Of a stretch of DNA of 48,418 nt, positions 8,518-15,887 are shown piece after piece. The position numbers were made by a program, and so were the translations under genes. The notes beneath the pieces were generated by a model. That model had not been told where the DNA came from and did not search any database. It saw nothing but the letters and a program-made list of their open reading frames with translations. The DNA lies in the NCBI GenBank assembly GCA_964425585.1, contig CAYRMG010000007.1, positions 1 through 48,418 on the forward strand, read 5' to 3'. Within the stretch, counting starts at the first letter, position 1. The number at the start of each line of letters is the position of its first letter. The DNA is from Aquifex sp964425585 (GTDB lineage Bacteria; Aquificota; Aquificia; Aquificales; Aquificaceae).

Positions 8518-9606
8518 ATGCTAAAGGAAGCTCTACTCTCAAAGCTTGACAAAATCCGTGAGAGGTATAGAAAACTTCAGGAGGAGTTAACAAAACCGGA
8601 AGTCGTAAAAGATGTGGAAAAGTATAAGAAGCTCAGCAAGGAACTGAAAGAACTTCAGGAAATTAACGAGCTTTACGAAAGGTATAAAAAGCTCCAGGAA
8701 GAGCTGAAGGAACTAAAAGAAATACTCAGAAGCGGGGATAAGGATTTAAGAGAGCTTGCCGAGGAAGAGATTGAGAGAATCTCGCAGGAACTCGGGAAAC
8801 TTGAGGAGGAACTGAAGGTTCATCTTGTTCCTAAAGACCCCAATGACTCAAAGAACGTTATCTTAGAGATAAGGGCAGGGGCTGGGGGCGAAGAAGCCGC
8901 GCTCTTTGCTGCTGACCTATTCAGAATGTATCAAAAGTATGCGGAAGAAAAGGGATGGAAGGTTTCAATTCTTTCCTCAAACAAGACGGGACTCGGCGGA
9001 TACAAGGAAGTAATAGCCCTTATTGAGGGTGAGGGTGCCTATTCAAGGCTGAAATACGAGAGCGGTGTCCACAGGGTTCAAAGGGTTCCCGTAACCGAGA
9101 GCGGAGGAAGGATACACACCTCAACCGCAACCGTGGCCGTTCTCCCCGAGGTGGGGGAAGAAGAAATAAAGATAAAACCTGAAGATTTAAAGATAGAAAC
9201 CTTCAGAGCTTCGGGTGCAGGCGGACAGTATGTAAACACAACCGAGACAGCGGTCAGGATAACTCATATACCGACGGGTATAGTTGTTCAGTGTCAGGAT
9301 GAGCGTTCCCAGTTCCAAAACAAGCAAAAGGCTTTAAAGATTTTATACGCAAAACTGAAGGATTACTATGAAAGGAAAAAACAAGAAGAGATAGCGAAAG
9401 AAAGGAGGGAGCAGGTCGGAACGGGTGAAAGAAGTGAAAAAATAAGAACATACAACTTCCCCCAGAACAGGGTAACTGACCACAGGATAAATCTTACGCT
9501 TTACAAGCTTCAGGACATCCTTGAGGGAAAGCTTGACGAGATTATAGACGCGTTAAGGGCTAAAGAACTTGAGGAAAAGCTTCAAAAGGTAGAAGCGGAA
9601 AGTTAA
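8518..9606 (+). CDS. prfA: Peptide chain release factor 1 (RF1)
   Basis: A 362-residue class I release factor. The long coiled N-terminal domain is very rich in Glu, Lys and Leu. The stop-codon recognition tripeptide is PVT (191-193) in RVPVTESGGRIH, the RF1 (UAA/UAG) type rather than the SPF of RF2. The catalytic GGQ is at 235-237 in GAGGQYVNTTETAVRI. The gene starts 3 bases after rpmE. Its TAA stop overlaps the TAA of convergent minE in the palindrome TTAA (9603-9606). Confidence 0.97.
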   Translation: MLKEALLSKLDKIRERYRKLQEELTKPEVVKDVEKYKKLSKELKELQEINELYERYKKLQEELKELKEILRSGDKDLRELAEEEIERISQELGKLEEELKVHLVPKDPNDSKNVILEIRAGAGGEEAALFAADLFRMYQKYAEEKGWKVSILSSNKTGLGGYKEVIALIEGEGAYSRLKYESGVHRVQRVPVTESGGRIHTSTATVAVLPEVGEEEIKIKPEDLKIETFRASGAGGQYVNTTETAVRITHIPTGIVVQCQDERSQFQNKQKALKILYAKLKDYYERKKQEEIAKERREQVGTGERSEKIRTYNFPQNRVTDHRINLTLYKLQDILEGKLDEIIDALRAKELEEKLQKVEAES

Positions 9607-9833
9607 TCCTTTAGGGGTATGCTTATACGTAGCTCTTCGGTCTCACTTTCTCTTCTTATATCCACATCTATCTTCTCCGCATCAAAATAAGGATACTTTG
9701 AGAATACGTTCATAAGGTCTCTTTTAATCTCGTTGACAATCTTCGGCGGGATTCCGCTTCTTTCGTATGTTAAAATCACCTGAAGCCTTTTTTTGGCCAC
9801 ATCTTTACTTTTTGTTTTAAACAGTCCGAACAA
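9603..9833 (-). CDS. minE: Cell division topological specificity factor MinE (TTG start)
   Basis: MinE binds MinD, stimulates its ATPase and drives Min patterning. The core (KSKDVAKKRLQVIL, then ERSGIPPKIVNEIKRDL, then a C-terminal strand-rich dimer domain ending RISIPLKD) is the MinE family. I place the start at TTG 9833. GGAGG lies 8 bases upstream inside the end of minD, and the resulting N-terminus FGLFKTKSK aligns with the membrane-targeting start of other MinE proteins. This gives 76 residues. A GTG at 9878 is in frame (91 residues) but lacks a Shine-Dalgarno and would overlap minD by 44 bases. Confidence 0.88.
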   Translation of the reverse strand: MFGLFKTKSKDVAKKRLQVILTYERSGIPPKIVNEIKRDLMNVFSKYPYFDAEKIDVDIRRESETEELRISIPLKD

Positions 9834-9834
9834 A

Positions 9835-10626
9835 TTAAGCACCTCCGAATAGCTTGCTGAGGAAACCTTTCTTCTCACCGTATCGCTTTAGAGGAACATC
9901 TTCTCCCATTACCCTGCGGGCTATATCCATTATAGCTTTTGATGCAGGAAAGTCCCTGTGAAGAACTATGGGCTCCCCTCTATTTGTAAAATCAATAAGT
10001 TTCGGCTCTTCGGGAATAATTCCTATCAGCGGAGCTTTGAGTATGTCAACTATATCCTCCACGGACAACATCTCCCCCTTTTTCACCATATTCCACTTAA
10101 TTCTATTTACAATAATCGCATATTCATTCTTCTCCCTGCTCTCAAGGAGCCCTATTACGCGGTCCGCATCCCTTATGGAGGAAACTTCGGGATTCACCAC
10201 TATAAATGCCTTATCCGCGGGTTCCGAAGCTATTTGAAAACCTTTCTCTATACCTGCGGGGGAGTCTATGAGTATGTAATCGTATTTTCCCGACTCCTTC
10301 ATTTCCCTTACCATACCGACCCATTTCTTTATATCAACAACGTCCTTGTTAGCCCTCTGATTTGCGGGAAGAAGCCATAAATTCAGACCCCTTTTGTCTT
10401 TTACAAGAGCCTTCTCGTAAGGAACCCTTCCCTCAAGAACGTCAAGAACATCGTAAACTATCCTGTTTTCAAGTCCGAGAATCATATCAAGATTTCTTAA
10501 ACCTATATCCGCGTCAATAAGTAAAACCCTTTTACCGAGTTCGGACAAAGCAACACCTAAATTTGCGGTAACCGTTGTTTTTCCTACGCCTCCTTTTCCC
10601 GAAGTAATCACTATAACCTCTGCCAT
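9835..10626 (-). CDS. minD: Septum site-determining ATPase MinD
   Basis: A 263-residue MinD of the ParA/MinD family. The deviant Walker A GKGGVGKTT (10-18) has the signature lysine K11. Walker A' LLIDADIGLRNLD and ILIDSPAGIE are present. The C-terminal end KKGFLSKLFGGA is the amphipathic membrane-targeting helix. MinD-ATP binds the membrane and recruits MinC to block FtsZ assembly away from mid-cell. Its start overlaps the end of minC by 16 bases, and minE begins right after its stop, so the three genes form one operon. Confidence 0.97.
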   Translation of the reverse strand: MAEVIVITSGKGGVGKTTVTANLGVALSELGKRVLLIDADIGLRNLDMILGLENRIVYDVLDVLEGRVPYEKALVKDKRGLNLWLLPANQRANKDVVDIKKWVGMVREMKESGKYDYILIDSPAGIEKGFQIASEPADKAFIVVNPEVSSIRDADRVIGLLESREKNEYAIIVNRIKWNMVKKGEMLSVEDIVDILKAPLIGIIPEEPKLIDFTNRGEPIVLHRDFPASKAIMDIARRVMGEDVPLKRYGEKKGFLSKLFGGA

Positions 10627-11189
10627 CTTTCCGCTCCCTCTATAGGTTCAAGTATAATCCTTCCACCTTCAAGTTTTGCAATCTCGGGATATCCGGGGGA
10701 ATTTCTGTCCTCATCTTCAAGGATAGCCATTCTTTTACCTATTTGTATCATCTGGGGTTCCATGATAAGCGCGACTACTACGGCTTCCTCATCTCCTATA
10801 ATCCCCGCCCTTGCTATACCCCTTAATCTACCCATGATAATTATGTTTCCTCCCGCTACCACTTCCGCATCTCTGTTTACATCTCCCAGGACAAGAATAT
10901 CGCCCTGATGTTCAATCCTTTGACCAGCCCTTAATGTTTTATTTACTATTAAAAGTCTTCTGTTTTCGCTTTTTCCTTGAAAGTTAAGAGGACAGTTTTT
11001 TATTGCATCTTCCAGCTTTTTCCTTTCTTCCTCGGTTAAAATCTCCGGATTTTCTATGACAACTATACTTCCTTCAAAGATTTTATTGTTGAGCTTTCTT
11101 TTTACTTCATCTATAAGGCTCTCTATGTTTCCCTTTTCCTTTATCCGTATGTATACAACGGGTGCCGTCTTTCCCTTTATCTCAATCAC
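10611..11189 (-). CDS. minC: Septum site-determining protein MinC (FtsZ inhibitor), GTG start
   Basis: The C-terminal beta-helix domain is clear (RAGQRIEHQGDILVLGDVN, then AEVVAGGNIIIMGRLRGIA), matching the MinD-binding half of MinC. The N-terminal half is a short alpha/beta domain. I start it at GTG 11189 (VIEIKGKT), giving 192 residues. The frame stays open to 11315, but that extension would run across the start of the divergent HARP gene and has no MinC-like content. A TAAAAT box (11205-11200) a few bases upstream suggests a leaderless mRNA. The start remains somewhat uncertain. Confidence 0.88.
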   Translation of the reverse strand: MIEIKGKTAPVVYIRIKEKGNIESLIDEVKRKLNNKIFEGSIVVIENPEILTEEERKKLEDAIKNCPLNFQGKSENRRLLIVNKTLRAGQRIEHQGDILVLGDVNRDAEVVAGGNIIIMGRLRGIARAGIIGDEEAVVVALIMEPQMIQIGKRMAILEDEDRNSPGYPEIAKLEGGRIILEPIEGAERWQRL

Positions 11190-11199
11190 CTTGATGTAT

Positions 11200-11209
11200 A
11201 TTTTAAAAT
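11200..11209. promoter_or_regulatory. Palindromic -10-like box shared by minC and the HARP gene
   Basis: The perfect palindrome ATTTTAAAAT sits in the 27-base gap between the divergent starts of minC (GTG 11189) and the RNase P gene (ATG 11217). On each strand it reads TAAAAT a few bases before the start codon, as expected of a -10 element for a leaderless transcript. Clear -35 boxes are not seen, so this is a prediction. Confidence 0.4.
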
Positions 11210-11216
11210 AAAGCCT

Positions 11217-11807
11217 ATGGAAAAATTTGTGCTGGATACAAGTGTGTTCACGAACCCCGATATATACAAAACCTTTGAAGAAGACCAGACGGGTGCGGTT
11301 GAAAACTTTATCCACCTTGCCCTTAACTCGGGAGCTGAGTTTTACATGCCGACATCGATATACGATGAACTTAGGAAGATACTTGATGTGGGCGAACTCT
11401 GGGCTGAGTTTGAGATGGTTGTAAAGATAAGGTCTCCGAGGAGATTTAAATTAACCATTCCGGCGGATTTCTTATATGAACTTATTGACGAGATAAGATA
11501 CAGGATTAATAAAGGATTGAGAATAGCAGAAGAGCATACGAGAGAGGCAAGCGCTTGTGATGATGTCGGAAAGCTTATAAACAAGCTAAGGGAAAAATAC
11601 AGGGAGGCACTCAGACAGGGTATTATTGACAGTAAGGAAGACGTTGACGTTTTACTGCTTGCTTATGAGCTTGATGGAATTCTGGTTTCCGCGGATGAGG
11701 GACTGAGGAAGTGGGCGGACAAGATAGGAATAAAACAGATAGAGCCTAAATTCTTCAGAAACATTCTTGAAAGTTTAATAAAGCACAGAACAGCAAAGGG
11801 AAGTTAA
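11217..11807 (+). CDS. HARP-family minimal protein-only RNase P (Aquifex RNase P homolog)
   Basis: A 196-residue PIN-like metallonuclease. Candidate metal-binding acidic residues are D7 (FVLDTS), D138 and D142/D144 (IDSKEDVDVL), and D160 (SADEG). The middle is a helical segment (YRINKGLRIAEEHTREA and following). The length, motif order and, from memory, the sequence itself match the Aquifex aeolicus Aq_880 protein. That protein removes 5' leaders from tRNA precursors alone, without an RNA subunit, and defines the HARP family. It is divergent from minC, and its TAA overlaps the dxs stop in TTAA (11804-11807). A role as an ordinary PIN toxin is unlikely: no antitoxin is adjacent and the spike helices are extended. 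Confidence 0.9.
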   Translation: MEKFVLDTSVFTNPDIYKTFEEDQTGAVENFIHLALNSGAEFYMPTSIYDELRKILDVGELWAEFEMVVKIRSPRRFKLTIPADFLYELIDEIRYRINKGLRIAEEHTREASACDDVGKLINKLREKYREALRQGIIDSKEDVDVLLLAYELDGILVSADEGLRKWADKIGIKQIEPKFFRNILESLIKHRTAKGS

Positions 11808-13687
11808 TATATCTTTCCGAGAAGGGCTTCCTTTACCGCTTTTTCTATGCTTTCCGCATCTATACCTACAAGCTTCCTCAGTATATCCTGCTTTCCGTGT
11901 TCTATGAACCTGTCCGGAATTCCCAAGTTTACAACTCTCTTCATTATGCCCTTTCTTGCAAAGAATTCAAGGACTCCGCTTCCGAAGCCCCCTACAACCG
12001 TATTGTCCTCAACGGTTATAAACAGTTCGTATCTTGATGCTAGTTCTTCCAGCATCTTCTCATCCATTGGTTTCACAAACCTTGCGTTAACTACTCCCAC
12101 CTTTATTCCTTCTTTGAGGAGCCTTTCCGCAGCGGTAAGAGCCTGGTATACGGGATAGCCTACCGCAAGAATAACCGCATCTTCACCCTGTATGAGCTCT
12201 TCCCACGTTCCTATCTCAATTTTGTTGAACCCTTCCGTAGGAACACCGTAGGCTGCACCCCTTGGATATCTTAAAGCAAAGGGCTTTCCGCTGTATATAC
12301 CCGTATAAAGAAGGTCTCTGAGTTCCTGGTCGTCCTTAGGAGCACAGACGACCATGTTAGGAATGCATCTCAGGTATGAGAGGTCAAAAACGCCGTGGTG
12401 GGTAGGACCGTCATCTCCTACAAGACCGGCCCTATCTATTGCAAAGGTAACGGGAAGGTTTTGGAGAGCCACATCGTGAATCACCTGGTCGTAAGCCCTC
12501 TGTAGGAAGGTTGAGTAATAGGCCGCAACGGGTCTCATTCCTTCCGCCGCAAGTCCTGCGGCAAATGTGCAGGCGTGCTGTTCAGCTATACCCACGTCAA
12601 AGAATCTGTCGGGAAAGCGTTTTGCAAACTCAACAAGTCCGGAGCCCTCCTTCATAGCCGGTGTAATCGCAACTATCTTTTCATCCTTTTCCGCAAGTTC
12701 AACGAGCGCTTTACCGAAAATGGAGGTCCATGTAGGCGGAGAGCTCTTTTTTATAATCTCTCCCGATTCAACCTTGTAGGGGGCAACACCGTGCCACTTT
12801 ACGGGATTCTCCTCAGCCGGTTTGTATCCTTTACCCTTTTTCGTATAAACGTGAAGGAGAACGGGGCCTTTTATATCCTTTACGTTTTTGAGTGTGTCTT
12901 CAAGGGAAGGAAGGTTGTGGCCGTCTATCGGACCTATGTAGTTAAATCCGAGTTCCTCAAATAAAACACCGGGGGAGATTATCCCTTTCAGGAACTCCTC
13001 GGTTAGTTTCATAAGCCTCAGGGGTGTTTCTCCGAAATGCTGGAGGAAGGATTTTATCTTCTGTCTCGTTTCTTGAACAAAGTGTCCGCTTATTATTCTG
13101 TTGAGATAGGTTGAGATGGCTCCTACATTTGGGGATATGGACATCTCATTATCATTAAGGATGACTATGAATTTATCGGGTCTTATATGTCCCGCATTGT
13201 TCAAGGCCTCGTATGCCATTCCTGCGGTGAGTGCCCCGTCCCCTATAACCGCAACCACGTAGTTGTCCTTTTCCCCTTTTAGGTCTTTTGCTATTCTGAA
13301 GCCGAGCGCTGCGGAGATTGAGGTTGAACTGTGTCCCGCTCCGAAGGCGTCGTAAATACTTTCTTCCCTTCTGAGGAAACCGGAGATACCTTTATACTGC
13401 CTCAGCGTCGGAAACTCTTCTTTTCTGTCCGTGAGAATTTTCCAGGGATACCCTTGGTGTCCTATATCCCATACTATTACATCCTCGGGAGGGTTGAAAA
13501 CCCTGAGGAGTGCTATTGTGAGCTCAACAACTCCGAGACCGGGCCCAACGTGTCCCCCGTTTTTTGACGTAACCTGTATTATGTAATCCCTTACCTCTCT
13601 TGCGAGCTCCTCAAGTGTTTTATAATCAAACTCTCTCAGGTCCTGAGGCCCTCTATAAGATTTTAAAATCTTATACTTCTCAAGCAT
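11804..13687 (-). CDS. dxs: 1-deoxy-D-xylulose-5-phosphate synthase
   Basis: A 627-residue DXS, the thiamine-diphosphate enzyme that condenses pyruvate and glyceraldehyde-3-phosphate as the first step of the MEP isoprenoid pathway. The TPP-binding motif is GDGALTAGMAYEALNNAG. Other DXS features are GGHVGPGLGVVELT near the N-terminus, the DRAGLVGDDGPTHHG loop (about residue 415) and a transketolase C-terminal domain. Length is normal. Its 3' end shares TTAA with the convergent HARP gene. The related enzyme transketolase is also in this window (tkt). Confidence 0.97.
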   Translation of the reverse strand: MLEKYKILKSYRGPQDLREFDYKTLEELAREVRDYIIQVTSKNGGHVGPGLGVVELTIALLRVFNPPEDVIVWDIGHQGYPWKILTDRKEEFPTLRQYKGISGFLRREESIYDAFGAGHSSTSISAALGFRIAKDLKGEKDNYVVAVIGDGALTAGMAYEALNNAGHIRPDKFIVILNDNEMSISPNVGAISTYLNRIISGHFVQETRQKIKSFLQHFGETPLRLMKLTEEFLKGIISPGVLFEELGFNYIGPIDGHNLPSLEDTLKNVKDIKGPVLLHVYTKKGKGYKPAEENPVKWHGVAPYKVESGEIIKKSSPPTWTSIFGKALVELAEKDEKIVAITPAMKEGSGLVEFAKRFPDRFFDVGIAEQHACTFAAGLAAEGMRPVAAYYSTFLQRAYDQVIHDVALQNLPVTFAIDRAGLVGDDGPTHHGVFDLSYLRCIPNMVVCAPKDDQELRDLLYTGIYSGKPFALRYPRGAAYGVPTEGFNKIEIGTWEELIQGEDAVILAVGYPVYQALTAAERLLKEGIKVGVVNARFVKPMDEKMLEELASRYELFITVEDNTVVGGFGSGVLEFFARKGIMKRVVNLGIPDRFIEHGKQDILRKLVGIDAESIEKAVKEALLGKIY

Positions 13688-13708
13688 AGTGAATAAGTTA
13701 TTTCCCCA

Positions 13709-14116
13709 TCAGAAGAACATCAATCTCAACAACCATCCGAATGTTACGACCGCAATTACCAGCCCCAGCCCTACAATTCCTATAAGAACGCCCCACTTCC
13801 AGTTCAGGTCCTTCTGCTTAATCCACAGCACGGGAAACACACCGAGGGTGTAAAGGGTTAGGAGTATACCGAGCCATTTGTGGGGAAAGAGAAATATGAA
13901 CGTCGTTTTTTGCTGTATATAGGGGTTTGATGCTTGAGCAAGTCCTGTTATAACCGCAAGAATCAGAAGAACTGAGGAAATTGCGTGATTAAAGAGACCG
14001 TGGTGAAGGAAAAAGGTTATGTGTCTCTTGAAGCCGTAATAAACTATATAGCTCAGGTAAGAGACAAATATAAGCCCTACAAGGAAGTAGTTTATAAGGG
14101 GATGCAACTTTCCCAT
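13709..14116 (-). CDS. Four-helix integral membrane protein, function unknown
   Basis: A 135-residue hydrophobic protein with four predicted membrane helices: about 8-28, 42-60, 80-98 and 107-130. A few His residues lie near helix ends (H5, H32, H38, H39, H44), so heme or metal binding is conceivable, as in small cytochrome-b-like membrane proteins, but no firm motif is present. It lies between polA and dxs on the same strand with gaps of 21-22 bases, so it is probably in the same transcript. I do not recognise the family. Confidence 0.75.
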   Translation of the reverse strand: MGKLHPLINYFLVGLIFVSYLSYIVYYGFKRHITFFLHHGLFNHAISSVLLILAVITGLAQASNPYIQQKTTFIFLFPHKWLGILLTLYTLGVFPVLWIKQKDLNWKWGVLIGIVGLGLVIAVVTFGWLLRLMFF

Positions 14117-14138
14117 AACTTAAAGTTTATCTCATAAC

Positions 14139-15863
14139 TCAGTCTTTAATCCACCTCTCGTTTATCGCGCTTTCAACCTCAACGGGAACCTTTTTCAGTA
14201 TTATCCTTCCCGCTTGCTTCATGGCCTTTTCAAGGGTTTCCTTTACCTCTTCTGCAATATCCCGTTTACATTCAACCACTATCTCGTCGTGAACAAGGTT
14301 AACGAGTTTTGCTTCAAGATTTTTCTTTTTCATCTCCGCATCAAAAAGTAAAACTGCGAGTTTCAGAAGGTCCGCTCCCGTTCCCTGTATAGGGTAATTT
14401 ACCGCATCGTTAAAGGTTGTTGCCACAAACCTTCTCCCGAGAAGCGTTCTTCCCCTATACTCTCCCTTTTCCTTTAGTTCTTTCTTAACTTTCTCGTGCC
14501 AAAGCTTAAAGGCCTTAAAGTTCTTAAAAAATCTGTTTCTGAAAGTTTCGGCTTCTTTTTCGCTTATCTCAACACCGTATCCCGTTCGTGCATACTCTGC
14601 AAGTCCTTTCGCGGATATACCGTAGATGAGCCCGAAGTTTATGGCCTTCGCAAGTTGTCTTTCTTCCTTCGTTATTTCATTTTCGCCCTTTCCGAGAACC
14701 AGAGAAGCCGTATACCTGTGAAGGTCTTTTCCTTCCCTGAAGGCTCTTATCATCAGCTCCTCATTCACGTATTCCGCGGCAATTCTTAACTCAATCTGGG
14801 AAAAATCCGCTATTACAAAGGTGTTTCCTTCGGGAGCTTTAAATATATTCCTTTCCTCCCTGGGAACGTTTTGAACATTCGGCTTGAGAGAAGACATCCT
14901 TCCCGTAACAGCTCCTATCTGCTTGAACTCGGGATATAACCTTCCGCCTTTTAGGTTTTCCTTTATTTCCTTGAACTTATCGGAAAGTTTTTTTAACTTC
15001 CTTATCTCAAGGAGAAGCTTTACGGGTTCAACGTGAGTGTAAGAAGAAAGCACTTTATCGTCTGTTGATACATTTCCTTTTTGGGTTTTCGGAAGGTTTA
15101 GTTTATACTTTGAGGTAAGCAGCTGTCCCACCTGCTTCGGGGAAAAGGGGTCAACCCTGAATTTTATCAGGAATTCCTGAACCTTTTTCTGGATTTTTCT
15201 TTCAAGCTCTTTGAGTGTAGACTCAAGGGTTTCTGTATCAACCGGAATGCCGTTTTTCTCAAGCTTTACAACCTCTTTCACAAAGGCCATCTCAACTATG
15301 GCCACGGGACTTTTGAGGCCGAATATCCTCGCCGTTCGCGTTTTCAGAAGTTCTTCCCCTCTTTCTCCCTCAAGCTCGTTTAGCATATCCCTGAGTTTCG
15401 GGAAAAGCTCTCTCAGGACGTCAACATCTTTGGCGGCATAATTTAGTTGAGCATCGGAAAGAACGGGAGCTCCCCAGTCCGACAGCTGATAACTCTTGTC
15501 AAGGGTGTAGCCGAGCAAGTTTCCGACAAGGTGGTTAAGGGAGTGTCTCTCGTATCCGAGGAGAAAGCTCGCAATCATAGTGTCAAAAGTGGTAAGGGGT
15601 TCTATTCGGTAATTAAGAAGATAATGGAGGTCAAACTTAAGGTTGTGTCCTATTATTCCCTTACCCGATATCAGCTTTCTCAAGGGTGTTATATCCGTTA
15701 TCTCGTAAAGGTCTATAACGTAGGTTTTTTCATCGTCTCCTATTTGAACAAGCCTTATTTCACTACCTGCGGTTTCGGTGTCAAGGTATAGGTATGGTGC
15801 CTTTTCAAGTTTCCTGCAGGCCTCTTTTAGTCCGGTTTCGCCGGTTATATACTCAAAATCCAT
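14139..15863 (-). CDS. polA: DNA polymerase I, family A, without the 5'-nuclease domain
   Basis: A 574-residue enzyme with two domains. The N-terminal 3'-5' exonuclease keeps the DEDDy residues (D28 and E30 in YLDTET, then GHNLKFD, then YAAKDVDVL). The family A polymerase has motif A VIADFSQIELRIAAEY, motif B ERQLAKAINFGLIYG and motif C LVNLVHDEIVVEC. The flap 5'-nuclease domain of E. coli or Taq PolI is absent, as in Aquifex. Proofreading should be active, since the exonuclease residues are intact, unlike Taq. RNA primer removal must rely on another nuclease encoded elsewhere. Confidence 0.97.
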   Translation of the reverse strand: MDFEYITGETGLKEACRKLEKAPYLYLDTETAGSEIRLVQIGDDEKTYVIDLYEITDITPLRKLISGKGIIGHNLKFDLHYLLNYRIEPLTTFDTMIASFLLGYERHSLNHLVGNLLGYTLDKSYQLSDWGAPVLSDAQLNYAAKDVDVLRELFPKLRDMLNELEGERGEELLKTRTARIFGLKSPVAIVEMAFVKEVVKLEKNGIPVDTETLESTLKELERKIQKKVQEFLIKFRVDPFSPKQVGQLLTSKYKLNLPKTQKGNVSTDDKVLSSYTHVEPVKLLLEIRKLKKLSDKFKEIKENLKGGRLYPEFKQIGAVTGRMSSLKPNVQNVPREERNIFKAPEGNTFVIADFSQIELRIAAEYVNEELMIRAFREGKDLHRYTASLVLGKGENEITKEERQLAKAINFGLIYGISAKGLAEYARTGYGVEISEKEAETFRNRFFKNFKAFKLWHEKVKKELKEKGEYRGRTLLGRRFVATTFNDAVNYPIQGTGADLLKLAVLLFDAEMKKKNLEAKLVNLVHDEIVVECKRDIAEEVKETLEKAMKQAGRIILKKVPVEVESAINERWIKD

Positions 15864-15887
15864 AACTAAAAAATAGTTTAAAAGGGA

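Noticed and set aside
11190..11315. N-terminal extension of MinC to a GTG at 11315
   Set aside because: It would run through the start of the HARP gene and its promoter region, and the added residues do not resemble MinC; GTG 11189 gives a normal domain start.
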